Source: an uncultured Bdellovibrionales bacterium (GTDB lineage: Bacteria > Bdellovibrionota > Bdellovibrionia > Bdellovibrionales > JAMPXM01). Taken from it: a stretch of 18,570 bases of DNA. Location: the NCBI GenBank assembly GCA_937927435.1, contig CALBDW010000126.1, positions 1-18,570 on the forward strand, in the 5' to 3' direction. The position numbers and the translations under genes were made by a program. Positions 1-8,494 of the stretch are shown piece by piece (within the stretch, counting starts at the first letter, position 1; every line of letters starts with the position of its first letter). Under the pieces are notes generated by a model, which saw only the letters and a program-made list of their open reading frames with translations, was not told the DNA's origin and ran no database searches.

Positions 1-28
1 TCTATAAAAGGCGATGGAAGATCAGTGA

Positions 29-994
29 TTAGCGGTACTCGTCGATAACTTTGAGGACTTCGGCTTTCGCGCGTTCGCGGATCGACTGATTGCTCATGTC
101 GGAGCCGAGATATTCATCCTCGATTGCCCAAACCTTCGCGTAGCGTGGCGGCTGGCCCGCGGGCGTTTGTTCCGTGAACGGCTCTTTTCCGTTGAGAACT
201 TCGTCCCAGATTTCGCGAAGAAGATCCCAGAATCCGCGGCGAACCTCGGCGAACTCTTGAGCCGGCGCGCAGTCGGAATCAGGAAGGCGGACGTACCAAA
301 TTCTTCCGACTTCTTCCGCAAGCGGAGTTTTCACGCCGTTATCGTAAATAATTTTGATGTTGTTCTGACGTTCGAGCCAGCTGTGGCCGTACGCAACCAC
401 GCGAGTTGCGCGAAGAAGAGTGTTGTAATCCTTGCGGCCCATGTCGCGGGTTTCGCGACCCGGGATCGGAGCGTAGTTATTGTCGCACGACCAAGCGGGA
501 TACAGATCCGTCTCGGTCCATTTTCCGGCGCACTGATAACGAGGACCGTCGTCCAATGCCGTGATCCGACGAGTCCACAAGCCAGCATCCAAGTGCTTCA
601 CATGCCAGACGCCGGGCGCGACAAAGTCGTAGAGGAACGAGGAGTCATACTCCCACTCTTCAACTTGGTGTTTCAAAACGGTTCCTTCGATGAGTTTTCC
701 ATCGAGACCGACCAGGAAGAGGACGTGCTGCAAACGGATCCGGTTCGGCGAGACCTCTTCCGCGTAGACCCACTCTTTCACCGTTTTGTTATTGTTCGCA
801 TCGTACACGCGCTCGTCACGGGAATATCCAGGCTTCAAAGACTTGGTTTCGGTGAAGTTGTAATCGACAAGGTAGCAACCCGTGAGGCTTTGAATGGCTT
901 TGCGACCGATCTCATATTGCGAAGCTTCGGCCTGCGTGACAGCGCCAAGGAAGACGCCGGCGACAAGCAGAATCCCTGTGAACTTTGTAAACAT
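29..994 (-). CDS. Exported DUF6607-like protein
   Basis: Predicted 321-residue exported protein of unknown function. Starting at the ATG at 994 gives a clean Sec signal peptide (basic MFTKFT, hydrophobic core, ending near AEA about residue 24). That ATG lies 6 nt after a strong GGAAGGGG, so I prefer it to the in-frame ATGs at 1000 and 1012. The mature part is rich in Trp and Tyr. It carries the pattern I associate with DUF6607 proteins: a GCYLVDYNFTET-like segment near the N-terminus, then a block with TARG-type Trp residues, then PIPGRE...RKDYN near the middle and a following histidine/Trp segment. The family has no known reaction. The gene stands alone, divergent from the ParA-like gene, and its 3' end is 28 bases from the window edge, so a downstream partner could be out of view. 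Exported status is well supported; the family match is from memory of its motifs. Confidence 0.8.
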   Translation of the reverse strand: MFTKFTGILLVAGVFLGAVTQAEASQYEIGRKAIQSLTGCYLVDYNFTETKSLKPGYSRDERVYDANNNKTVKEWVYAEEVSPNRIRLQHVLFLVGLDGKLIEGTVLKHQVEEWEYDSSFLYDFVAPGVWHVKHLDAGLWTRRITALDDGPRYQCAGKWTETDLYPAWSCDNNYAPIPGRETRDMGRKDYNTLLRATRVVAYGHSWLERQNNIKIIYDNGVKTPLAEEVGRIWYVRLPDSDCAPAQEFAEVRRGFWDLLREIWDEVLNGKEPFTEQTPAGQPPRYAKVWAIEDEYLGSDMSNQSIRERAKAEVLKVIDEYR

Positions 995-1325
995 ATGCAT
1001 CCCCTTCCACATGCCGTTTTGCTAAAAGACGCGAGCCCCCACGTTTGCAGGACCACGCAACAATCCGCGGCAAAAAGCCTCAGGACCTTTGATGGGCTCG
1101 CGGTTTACCGGATTCGCGAATTTTTCCACGGCGGTCAACTGACAGCTTTTTGTTTTTTAAATCGAAGCTATTTTTAAACGCCTCATGAAAACCAATTGAT
1201 GAATAAGCCCCTTCTTTCGACCAGCTAGCGGTTCAGGCTGTGGCTTCTAAGCACAGTAAGAAATTGCTTAAGCGCCTAAATCTTGCTCAACTAATACCTT
1301 CTAACCAGCATTTGAGGTCTAACGA
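995..1325. other. Divergent intergenic region
   Basis: About 330 bases between two divergent genes, so it should hold promoters for both. It contains AT-rich stretches (around 1148-1176) but I could not pick a convincing -35/-10 pair for either gene. A short in-frame reading at 1240-1428 overlaps the ParA-like start and looks like chance. The only site I would call is the GAGG at 1314-1317, 8 nt before the ParA-like ATG. Confidence 0.4.
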
Positions 1326-2390
1326 ATGGAGCTTTTTCCTCTGCAAAAGGCCCTTCAGATCTTTGGCCGTAACGCCGACGATCCGGGAATTGACGATCTG
1401 CGCCTACCTCCGTTTGCACGAAGCTTAAGCAGTAACCGACGTCTCAAATCCTGGAGCCTTCGCGAACTCCCGTCTGTCGGCGAAGTCGTTGGTTTTCTTG
1501 AGAAACCCGTGCAACCGATCGCACTCGCCGTCTTTGTCACGAAGGGTGGAGTTCTTAAATCGACTCTGACCCTGAACATCGCCCGCATGGCGGCTCTTCA
1601 TGGCATCCGCACGTGCGTTGTCGGGTTGGACATGCAAGGCGACATCACAAGTGCGCTCAACCCCGACGATCTCGAAAACTCTTCGGACGCAGAGACCTCG
1701 CTTGCGGACGCGCTCGCGAAGTTCGATTCACTCCGAGGTCTTGCGGATGTGTTCTCGGGAGATGCGAAACTCGATGAGGTCGTGTTGGCGACCGAGATAC
1801 CCACTCTCTCCTTTATTCCGGAAACACCGGAAATCGTGGCTCTCGATCAAAGCCTTCTACATCGAAACCGGCGCGAGTACTGGCTTCAGGAATATGTCGT
1901 CAATCCCTTAAAAGATAAGTTCGATCTCATTCTTTTGGATTGCTCGCCCAACTGGAACCGCTTGATCACAAACGCGCTCGTCGCGAGCGACGTGCTGATT
2001 TCTCCTCTCGAATGCAAGATCAACAACTTCCGCAACTTTAAAACGTTCCAAGCGCTGCTTGAGGAGTTTAGATCCGACATGAGGTCGCGGTTCAGGCATA
2101 TTTATGTACCGACCAGGCTCAGTCCCAACCGCAAATTGAGCCGTGAAATTTTCGATTGGTACCGGACACATTTGCCAAACTGCACGAACACGGCGGTTCG
2201 CGAAAGCTTGCAAGGAGAAGAAGCGATGGCCATGCGCCTTTCCATTCCCGAATACGCTCCGGCTTCGGCTCCCGCTCAGGAAGTCCGCGGCCTCCTGCGC
2301 GAAGTCTGGCATGTCCTGACAGCTGGTGAAAGAACACGAGCGGCAGGGGAGTCTAAGCAAAGTCATTCGATGATCGAAGCGTCGATTTAA
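1326..2390 (+). CDS. ParA-like ATPase with variant Walker A motif
   Basis: 354-residue ParA/MinD-type P-loop ATPase. Residues 73-80 form a deviant Walker A, KGGVLKST, in which the usual Gly before Lys is replaced by Leu. LDMQGD at 101-106 matches the A' motif and LILLDCSPNW at 201-210 is the Walker B region. Residues 1-65 are an N-terminal extension (RRLKSWSLRELPSV...) that resembles the DNA-binding lead of plasmid-type (type Ia) ParA proteins. Such ATPases move or position DNA or protein cargo through ATP-dependent binding to nucleoid DNA. GAGG lies 8 nt before the ATG. The next gene follows after 12 nt and is probably co-transcribed, but it is not a ParB. The protein could therefore be an orphan cargo-positioning ATPase or a relic of a plasmid partition pair. 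Family assignment is solid; the cargo is unknown. Confidence 0.88.
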   Translation: MELFPLQKALQIFGRNADDPGIDDLRLPPFARSLSSNRRLKSWSLRELPSVGEVVGFLEKPVQPIALAVFVTKGGVLKSTLTLNIARMAALHGIRTCVVGLDMQGDITSALNPDDLENSSDAETSLADALAKFDSLRGLADVFSGDAKLDEVVLATEIPTLSFIPETPEIVALDQSLLHRNRREYWLQEYVVNPLKDKFDLILLDCSPNWNRLITNALVASDVLISPLECKINNFRNFKTFQALLEEFRSDMRSRFRHIYVPTRLSPNRKLSREIFDWYRTHLPNCTNTAVRESLQGEEAMAMRLSIPEYAPASAPAQEVRGLLREVWHVLTAGERTRAAGESKQSHSMIEASI

Positions 2391-2402
2391 AATGGAGGTT
2401 GT

Positions 2403-2846
2403 ATGTCTCTAGGACTCGGCGATCTCAACAAACGACGGAAAGGCTCAACGTCGAAAAGACAGATAACCTCCGAACGGGTCGCGGCGGAACCGGCCCAAAC
2501 CAAAACAGCAGCGCCTTTCACCCGTCCGCGTACGGCGCGACCATGGACCGATACTGGCCTTTCCAGACCCAATCGGCGCCGGACCATCACCGACGGAGCC
2601 ATGAGCCCGGAATGGCTCGAAGCGCATTCGGCTCCGGGACTCTCTTATGACTTCTTAAGTGACCATCTTCTCTTCAAACTTCAAGAAGGGATCGACATCC
2701 TTGAAGAGGTGGCCCATGACGCGATCTGCGGACCCCTCTTCAAGGTGCAAATGATGTTGAAACCCGCCTATAGGAGACACTGTCGCGAAGTGATCAAGGT
2801 TCAACTGCAGGAGTTCCTACGAAAGCGAGTGCCTCTCCCTCTTTAA
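2403..2846 (+). CDS. Small basic protein partnered with the ParA-like ATPase
   Basis: 147 residues, not recognised. GGAGG lies 5 nt upstream of the ATG and the gene begins 12 nt after the ParA-like stop, so the two very likely form an operon. Residues 1 to about 68 are rich in Arg, Lys, Thr and Pro, look disordered, and include the short motif ARPWTDTG. Residues about 70-147 look alpha-helical (LSDHLLFKLQEGIDILEEV and onward) with a basic C-terminus. There is no ParB helix-turn-helix or CTPase motif. In ParA systems the short partner often stimulates the ATPase through a basic N-terminal tail, so an adaptor role is a reasonable inference, but no homology supports it directly. The gene converges on the kinase gene with only 19 nt between stops. 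Confidence 0.72.
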   Translation: MSLGLGDLNKRRKGSTSKRQITSERVAAEPAQTKTAAPFTRPRTARPWTDTGLSRPNRRRTITDGAMSPEWLEAHSAPGLSYDFLSDHLLFKLQEGIDILEEVAHDAICGPLFKVQMMLKPAYRRHCREVIKVQLQEFLRKRVPLPL

Positions 2847-2869
2847 CCGGGGCGGTCGCGGCAGGTTAA
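2843..2869. terminator. Inverted repeat spanning two convergent stop codons
   Basis: TTAACC at 2843-2848 and GGTTAA at 2864-2869 form a 6-bp stem around a GC-rich 15-nt loop. The repeat covers the stop codons of both convergent genes. There is no long T-tract on either side, so it would be a weak bidirectional terminator at best. Confidence 0.3.
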
Positions 2870-3837
2870 CTTAAGGCGATAGGCGTCCTCAACTCGCCTT
2901 CACACCAGCTCATGTACTTTTCGCACCAATCCACAAGATGCGCGTTGACCGCTTTGTCCCTAAGACGGCGAGAACACCAAATAGACATAATGAGTGTTCG
3001 CAGGCGGATAAACCCCTCTATTCTGTTAAACCACGACGCATCCAAGACGCGGACTTCGCGATACCCTTCGAAATAGAAACTTTCGAGAGCTTCCAAATCG
3101 AGCCCCATTTCCAGATCGAAGTTGCCGAAACGGAGATAGAAGAGCGGAACGGCTAGATCGTAAGCGAACCAGTGGTAACAACTGTCATCCAGGTCAAAGA
3201 TTTGAAGCCGGTTGTCCGAATTCACCAAGAAATTACCGCTGTGGAGATCCGTGTGGACAAGTCCATAAACCTCTTTATTGGTGGGCAAAGTGCACAGCCA
3301 CTGATGGATTTCGTGGATCTGTTTCCCGGATGAAGTTGTGGCATCAAACTGCTGAGGAGAGCCAATCGTTCGCTCGAAGTCCTCCGCCCACCCCCATCGC
3401 GGCAGCACACCTTCACTCGGTTGATAATCTACGGTTGCATTGTGCAAAGACGCCAGCAAACGCCCCCACGATCTCATAAGTTCCGGGGTAAAGCGCTCAG
3501 ACCCACGCACAGGAGTACCGCTCAGCCGCTCAAAAACAGATGCATAGTAAATAACGCCGTTACTTTCGAGCTCTTCAACAAGGCGCCCATTGACCGATTC
3601 AAACGGATGGGCGCATGAAATTCCTTGTCGCGAAAGCCATAGCTGCCAGTCCAGCTCCGAACAAAGCTCTGCTTTTTTTCGCCTGATCGGTTCCGTTAAT
3701 CGCACAACGACGTCACCCGTAGCTACGGAAGAAAAGTAAATGAAATTCTCAACACGTCGGTGGAGCTTTAGCTCGCTGTTTAAGTTCCAAAACTGTACGA
3801 CTTGTTCCAAATGCGCTTTGCTCGGCTGCTGAACCAT
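2866..3837 (-). CDS. APH/SrkA-like phosphotransferase (kinase fold)
   Basis: 323-residue cytoplasmic phosphotransferase of the aminoglycoside-phosphotransferase/choline-kinase fold. The catalytic loop is VHTDLHSGN at about residue 194-202 (Brenner motif HxDxxxxN). The metal-binding segment IFDLDDS follows near 212, with DLD replacing the DFG of protein kinases, as in SrkA/YihE and homoserine-kinase-like members. An N-terminal VVVRLTEP strand should carry the ATP-binding Lys/Arg region. Length fits SrkA and related small-molecule kinases. The substrate cannot be read from sequence: protein Ser/Thr (SrkA-like), amino acid or drug are all possible. GGAGTAGG lies just upstream of the ATG. The gene is monocistronic, convergent with the ParA pair and divergent from the HExRH operon. 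Confidence 0.82.
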   Translation of the reverse strand: MVQQPSKAHLEQVVQFWNLNSELKLHRRVENFIYFSSVATGDVVVRLTEPIRRKKAELCSELDWQLWLSRQGISCAHPFESVNGRLVEELESNGVIYYASVFERLSGTPVRGSERFTPELMRSWGRLLASLHNATVDYQPSEGVLPRWGWAEDFERTIGSPQQFDATTSSGKQIHEIHQWLCTLPTNKEVYGLVHTDLHSGNFLVNSDNRLQIFDLDDSCYHWFAYDLAVPLFYLRFGNFDLEMGLDLEALESFYFEGYREVRVLDASWFNRIEGFIRLRTLIMSIWCSRRLRDKAVNAHLVDWCEKYMSWCEGELRTPIALS

Positions 3838-4067
3838 GATGACGCCTACTCCTTAATTTTAGATCTCTGATGAGTTTAAGGCGCCATTGGCTCTGCCGCC
3901 CCCGTGGGCACTCAATGGAATTTGTCCGAAAAATACGTCGGATGCCTTTTAACTCTGAGAATCCTCGGATCTAACTGAATTATACTCTAACCCGCGATTA
4001 TCTCATCCGTCTTTCTCATAGCACCGCGCACCCTTCTTGCATTTCCCCCGAGCCGGAGGACTGACCC
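3838..4067. promoter_or_regulatory. Divergent promoter region upstream of the HExRH operon
   Basis: A 230-base gap between divergent genes. TATACT at 3981-3986 is a fair -10 for the rightward operon, about 80 nt before its start, but no good -35 stands at the right distance. CCATTG at 3884-3889 and CAATGG at 3913-3918 form a small inverted repeat of unknown meaning. Confidence 0.3.
4037..4067 (+). promoter_or_regulatory. Conserved leader with ribosome binding site (copy 1)
   Basis: The 31 nt before the GTG start match the 31 nt before the fourth paralog (11441-11471) at 22 positions by my count. The first 10 bases are identical and both contain CCGGAGGA. The match shows that the duplication included the leader, and it supports both start choices. 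Confidence 0.55.
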
Positions 4068-5267
4068 GTGTTTACTGCAAAACAATGGGCCTTTGCGGGC
4101 CTACTTTTGTCAGCATTGTTAAATTCTTCGACAGCCGCCGCGGCGCCCGCTTGCGTCGACCTCTTCAAACCGTCCCAGAAGCAGTCGTTAGAGGCCCGTG
4201 TTAAGTCGACCATTAAAGACATCATCCAAAATGAACGGTCGTCGAAGTTCACCGACCATTTCACTTACTTAGCGACAAAAGAAGTCCTTAACAGAAAGTT
4301 CCAAAACCTGCTGGACGAAGCCGGCTTATCCGTTCGTGAAAGCTGGAAAGGTTTTGAAATTCTGCCCGAAGGCACGCACCCGTTGGCGAAAATGACGAGG
4401 AGCCTGAACCGAATGGGGGTGCGAGTCGTCATTTCCATCGACCTTTGGGCGAAAGGCGCCTGGGGCGCGTTCGATGTTTCAAGCCGCACTCTTTTTGTTG
4501 ACTATAATACCGTCGCAACCGGCAAAGTCGACCTCACAATGCCACATGAGATCCGCCACGCCTACAACGAAATGCGCAGTCATTTCAGCGAAGGAAGTTA
4601 CGAACGTGTGTTCCAGACCAAGTTCATCGCCTTCGATATGCCGAATCAGCGACTGCCGGGGATGAAAGGTCTCTACGAAGCTTATTTCACGCTTGACGAA
4701 ATTTTAGCCCATCGGCAAAGCGCGGTCCTTACGCTTCGTAATTTGCAAAGAAACCCATTAGACGAACAAATGATGGAATTTGCTAAAAAACACGGTGAAC
4801 GACTAAAGCAATTCGCCGATTCCGGACTCTCAATTCTTACGGGACTTAAGAAAATCGTCGAAGCCGGAAACCATAAATTCACCCTCTCGCAAGAAGCAGG
4901 CACGGACGTTGTCGGTGTCGGAATCGTCGTCCCGCATTCGCGAGCCCTACTCCAAGAGCTCGCCAACGATACCGTTGCTGCGAGCCTATTGGGCTTAAAG
5001 GCGGAAGTCAGTGTCCTACAGTCTGAGCTTCCCGCGGACTTCAATAAGAAATCGATGCAACAACTTCTGCTGTCAAAGCTCGACACAACGATTGCGGAGC
5101 TCGAAGCGCTTCATCCGTCCATAAATGAATTTTTTGAGGCTACGAAAGCAATGGAGCAAGCGTCTCCGGCGCGGCTTGCCGCTGCCGAAAGCGCCCTTCG
5201 TCGTCTTTCGGAGACAATCGCGCAAAGGCGAAAGATCATGCAACTCGCCGAACAGACTCTTCAATGA
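4068..5267 (+). CDS. Exported HExRH zincin-like protein, paralog 1
   Basis: 399 residues, GTG start with GGAGGA upstream. The signal peptide (to about residue 25, STAAAA) is followed by the only cysteine, in APACVDLFKP. A central segment FEILPEGTHPLAK precedes PHEIRHAYNEMR, giving HExxH with His160, Glu161 and His164. YERVFQT and FTLDEILAHRQSA follow, the latter placing Glu211 exactly 51 residues after His160. This HExxH plus distant Glu arrangement is that of gluzincin-type zinc peptidases, so a periplasmic or secreted metallopeptidase is a reasonable guess, but I know no family with this layout. The C-terminal 150 residues are mostly helical (TIAELEALHPSINEFFEA). It is the first gene of a three-gene operon, with the next gene starting 15 nt after its stop. 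Export and paralogy are certain from sequence; enzymatic activity is inferred. Confidence 0.8.
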   Translation: MFTAKQWAFAGLLLSALLNSSTAAAAPACVDLFKPSQKQSLEARVKSTIKDIIQNERSSKFTDHFTYLATKEVLNRKFQNLLDEAGLSVRESWKGFEILPEGTHPLAKMTRSLNRMGVRVVISIDLWAKGAWGAFDVSSRTLFVDYNTVATGKVDLTMPHEIRHAYNEMRSHFSEGSYERVFQTKFIAFDMPNQRLPGMKGLYEAYFTLDEILAHRQSAVLTLRNLQRNPLDEQMMEFAKKHGERLKQFADSGLSILTGLKKIVEAGNHKFTLSQEAGTDVVGVGIVVPHSRALLQELANDTVAASLLGLKAEVSVLQSELPADFNKKSMQQLLLSKLDTTIAELEALHPSINEFFEATKAMEQASPARLAAAESALRRLSETIAQRRKIMQLAEQTLQ

Positions 5268-5282
5268 GGAATCGAGTACAAC

Positions 5283-6530
5283 ATGCTGAGTAGACGCGGA
5301 ACGTTGCTTGTAAGTCTAATCACCTTGCTCCTGTTCGCCAATTCGGCCTGGGCGGCGTCGGCGTGTGTTGATTTATTCAAGCCTCACCCCGTTGTCATCG
5401 CCATGGCCGAAGCAAAGGCACTTGAGGAAAAATTTGTTATAACCCAGCGCGCATACAGACAAGGACTACTCGGACGAAGTCAGTTTGAGCGTGACCTGGC
5501 GGCTTCTGGTGGAAAGTTAACGCGGCTTTTCGCCACGCGGGGACTGACTGTCGAATTCAGGGAAGAGGGCTTCGAAATACTCCCTCAAGGCTCGCATTCC
5601 CTCGCGAAAGTCGCCTCACACCTTAATTCGAACAACATCCGATTGATGTATGCGCCCCATCTTTTACCTGAGGGAATGCAGGCGGCATATTCCGTTAAAG
5701 AAAGCGACTTGAGCAGAACCCTTTACATCGATCTGGAAACTATAATTCACGGACGCATCGGCGTCGTCGGCGCGCACGAACTCCGACACGTTTATAACGA
5801 CCTCCGTGCGAATGAAAGGGCTGGCGCTTACGAGCGGCTCTTTCAAACCCATCTCTTCGCGGACAAAACCGCCAGCAAAAAGCTCCCGGAAATCGAGGGG
5901 CCCTATCAAACAAATTTTTCGCTCGATGAAATCATAGCGTACCGGCTAAGCGCGGCCCTTCTTCTGCGAGACCTGATGAGACAGCCCTCAGATAATTTCG
6001 CAAAAAATAATCTCATCGTTCATGGCGAGCAGCTTCGAATGTTTGTCAATTCTGGTCTTGCAACTCTGAAGGTGCTCCTTAGCGAAGTTCAGAATTCACG
6101 TTTCACGTTCACCATCAGAGGTGTACCTGGCGCGGAGACCGCGAAAGTTCAGGTTGAGATCGTGAAAGCCGGACTTCTCAAGAACCTATTTTCCACACGC
6201 CGACAAGACAAAAATCTCGTCGGCCTCATCGCCCGGCTCGACGTCCTTAGGACCGAAGTTCCGTCGGTACCAACCCCTGATAATATGCGGCTTCTCTTAA
6301 GTACGAAAATCGGCCAAATGATCGTCGAACTTGAGGCACTTCAAAAGCCCGCACATAGCTTTTTCGAGGCCACACAATCGTTGGCGGGAAAACACGTCTC
6401 TGAAGCTCAAATCGTGGATATCGATGAAGCCCTCGGCCGCCTCTCTCGCGCGATCGCAGCGAGAAGAATGTCGCACAACAACCAGACAACCCCCACAGCG
6501 CAAAACGGGAATGACGAGGTTTTCTTATGA
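5283..6530 (+). CDS. Exported HExRH zincin-like protein, paralog 2
   Basis: 415 residues, second gene of the operon, with GAGGA upstream of the ATG. The signal peptide ends near ANSAWA and is followed by the sole cysteine in SACVDLFKP. The diagnostic blocks are in the same order as in paralog 1: FEILPQGSHSLAK, then AHELRHVYNDLR (His165, Glu166, His169), YERLFQT, and FSLDEIIAYRLSA with Glu216, again 51 residues after the first His. A downstream region around VQVEIVKAGLLKNLFSTRRQDKNLVGLIARL is shared with paralogs 3 and 4 and weaker in 1. The C-terminus carries an extra polar tail of about 20 residues rich in Asn, Gln and Thr, not seen in the others. The stop overlaps the next start by 4 nt (ATGA), implying translational coupling. 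The zinc-peptidase role is inferred from motif spacing alone. Confidence 0.8.
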   Translation: MLSRRGTLLVSLITLLLFANSAWAASACVDLFKPHPVVIAMAEAKALEEKFVITQRAYRQGLLGRSQFERDLAASGGKLTRLFATRGLTVEFREEGFEILPQGSHSLAKVASHLNSNNIRLMYAPHLLPEGMQAAYSVKESDLSRTLYIDLETIIHGRIGVVGAHELRHVYNDLRANERAGAYERLFQTHLFADKTASKKLPEIEGPYQTNFSLDEIIAYRLSAALLLRDLMRQPSDNFAKNNLIVHGEQLRMFVNSGLATLKVLLSEVQNSRFTFTIRGVPGAETAKVQVEIVKAGLLKNLFSTRRQDKNLVGLIARLDVLRTEVPSVPTPDNMRLLLSTKIGQMIVELEALQKPAHSFFEATQSLAGKHVSEAQIVDIDEALGRLSRAIAARRMSHNNQTTPTAQNGNDEVFL

Positions 6531-7738
6531 TTAACCCCTTCATCCTGAAAGCCAATCGAACGTTGCTTACAAGTTTAATGTTCGTCGTTTTGCTGACTCC
6601 CCACGCGAAAGCCGCAGCGCCGGTCTGTGCTGATTTATTCAAGCCCGCCCCTGCGGAACAGTTGGTCACCAGGGCCATGATCGTTGCGGATCTGCTCGCT
6701 AAAAATGAAAGGGCCTACAAACAGGGAAAAACCGAGCAAACAGTTTTCTTAAACCGGGAACTTAGTCTCCTGAATGAATTTAAAATGCTTCTTGAGGCGA
6801 CAGGCCTCTCTTTTCGCGTCTCAAAAGGCGAATTTGAAATACTCCCCGTCGGAACTCATCGTCTCGCGAAGATTGCAGCCGGCTTGAACAGGCAAGGCAT
6901 CAAACTGAAGATCTCTCCCCGCATCATCGCAAGTGGCACCTTAGGCGGGTATGTCGCGAAAACCAAAACTGTTTATCTCGATCTAGAAACCGTTTTTACG
7001 GGTAAGGTCGGATATATCCTCACCCATGAGTCCCGGCACGCTTACAATGACCTCAGGAGCTTCGAAACAGACGGTTTATATGAGCGGCTCTTTCAAACGT
7101 TTTTGATCGGTGAGGCGACCCCGCGTCAGCAATTGCCGGAGATGCGCGGGACATATAAGTCCCGCTTTTCTCTCGATGAGATTCTCGCCTACAGACAAAG
7201 CGCAATGCAGCTTGTTCGAGAGTTGATGAAAAACCCTTCTGACGAGTCCACGATTCAAAAGTTGATAGTCCATTGCGAGCGCATCAAACTCTTCGTCGAT
7301 TCAGGCCTTACGACCCTCCGAAGCCTGAGGCAGGAAGTCGACTCTTCTAATTTCGACTACCAGGTCAACGACTTTCCTAATCAAGCGTTTTCAAAGGTGG
7401 AGGTTCAGGTCGTTGAACAAGGCTTTTTCAAGCGTTGGTTCTCTAGGCATCATCAAGACAACAATCTCATTGGGCTTATTGCCAAGTTTACGGCATCTTG
7501 GAACGAACTCCCCGCGGATCAAACGCCCAGCACAATGCGCTCGTTTCTTCTGGAACGAATCGACACCACGATTGCTGAGCTCGAAGCGCTCCAACCGGCC
7601 GCGCATCAGATTTTCGAGTCGATTAAGCCGTTTGGAGAAAAACGCGCCATTACTGAGCGAGACTTAAATGAGGTCGAAAGCGCGCTGCGGGAGTTGCTTG
7701 AGACGATCGCACAACGACGCAGGGCTCTTCCGCAATAA
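6527..7738 (+). CDS. Exported HExRH zincin-like protein, paralog 3
   Basis: 403 residues. The start ATG overlaps the previous stop (ATGA at 6527-6530). The signal peptide ends near AKAAA and is followed by PVCADLFKP. A second cysteine, in IVHCERIK, is private to this copy. The core reads FEILPVGTHRLAK, then THESRHAYNDLR (His167, Glu168, His171), YERLFQT and FSLDEILAYRQSA with Glu218, the same 51-residue spacing as its siblings. The residue between Glu and Arg of the HExRH motif is Ser here and Ile or Leu elsewhere, so only the putative metal and catalytic positions plus Arg are invariant. The helical C-terminal region contains TIAELEALQPAAH. It closes the operon: the next gene is 116 nt away and I see no clear terminator between. 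Function inferred as for paralog 1. Confidence 0.8.
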   Translation: MINPFILKANRTLLTSLMFVVLLTPHAKAAAPVCADLFKPAPAEQLVTRAMIVADLLAKNERAYKQGKTEQTVFLNRELSLLNEFKMLLEATGLSFRVSKGEFEILPVGTHRLAKIAAGLNRQGIKLKISPRIIASGTLGGYVAKTKTVYLDLETVFTGKVGYILTHESRHAYNDLRSFETDGLYERLFQTFLIGEATPRQQLPEMRGTYKSRFSLDEILAYRQSAMQLVRELMKNPSDESTIQKLIVHCERIKLFVDSGLTTLRSLRQEVDSSNFDYQVNDFPNQAFSKVEVQVVEQGFFKRWFSRHHQDNNLIGLIAKFTASWNELPADQTPSTMRSFLLERIDTTIAELEALQPAAHQIFESIKPFGEKRAITERDLNEVESALRELLETIAQRRRALPQ

Positions 7739-7854
7739 AACCATACCGCACCAAGTCCTCAATCCCAATAAAGACAATGAGCATCACGACCGACCAAGGT
7801 GCAGGACGTAAGCCTGTGCCTTCCCATCTCATTACGAACTGCTAAAATTCGCTT

Positions 7855-8271
7855 ATGGAATACGGAAAAAATTTAGTTCATTTATTTGTTCTTTTATCTT
7901 TAGCCGCACTTGTCGAGGCGTGCGCCCACTTCAAGATGGCTCCGACTCGAAACAAAAAATCTGCAGCCTCAAAGGAACTGACATTCGCAGACCATGACTT
8001 CGACGGCGACGGCCGCCTCAACAGAGAAGAAGCCGAAGCCGCCTACGCGCGTTCCTTCGGGAAACTCGATAAGGACGGCAACGGTTATCTCAGCCGCATT
8101 GAACTCGGTCCAAATAAAAAGCGCTTTGAGGAACTCGATTCCGACGGAGATGACCGGATTTCCATCATCGAATACATGCGCAGCTTTGACCGCCACTTTT
8201 CAGATGCAGACAGTAACGGGGACGGCCATCTCGATCGCGAAGAGGCGGCTAAGTTTGGTATTCCCAAGTGA
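7855..8271 (+). CDS. Exported EF-hand calcium-binding protein
   Basis: 138 residues. A hydrophobic leader (LVHLFVLLSLAALVEAC) is followed by four EF-hand-like loops. Three are close to canonical: DFDGDGRLNREE, DKDGNGYLSRIE and DSNGDGHLDREE. The loop DSDGDDRISIIE has Asp in place of the usual Gly at position 6. Acidic ligands at 1, 3, 5 and 12 are present in all, with N at 5 in loop two and N at 3 in loop four. This predicts calcium binding outside the cytoplasm. Cys23 sits where a lipobox Cys would be, but Glu precedes the -1 Ala, so lipidation is uncertain. There is no obvious Shine-Dalgarno. TAAAAT at 7843-7848 could be a -10 giving a nearly leaderless transcript. It lies downstream of three putative metallopeptidases, and a calcium-related link is only speculation. 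Confidence 0.85.
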   Translation: MEYGKNLVHLFVLLSLAALVEACAHFKMAPTRNKKSAASKELTFADHDFDGDGRLNREEAEAAYARSFGKLDKDGNGYLSRIELGPNKKRFEELDSDGDDRISIIEYMRSFDRHFSDADSNGDGHLDREEAAKFGIPK

Positions 8272-8494
8272 GATATAAAGCGGGGGTTCTCTGTGAAATT
8301 CTTGCGACTTTCCTTTGCCATTTCGATCGGAATCATCGGCGCATCTTCTTTCGCGCAAACAAATTCTCAGATTCACCGTTTCTGTCTCGGAAACTTTTCC
8401 GATTACGAGCTCAAGTGGCGCTTAAAAGAAGAATTGAGCCATCTACCCATTCGAGTCGTTTCAAGCCACGAAGACGAAAAAGCTGGCACTGCGT

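Noticed and set aside
167..1177. 336-codon plus-strand open frame antisense to the DUF6607-like gene
   Set aside because: It has no ribosome binding site, and the opposite strand has a signal peptide, strong ribosome site and family motifs. The open frame is a shadow of biased codon use.
1908..2366. 152-codon minus-strand frame inside the ParA-like gene
   Set aside because: It is antisense to conserved Walker B and C-terminal ParA sequence, with no independent support.
6247..6678. 143-codon minus-strand frame across the paralog 2/3 junction
   Set aside because: It covers the overlapping ATGA junction of two well-supported genes and has no motifs.
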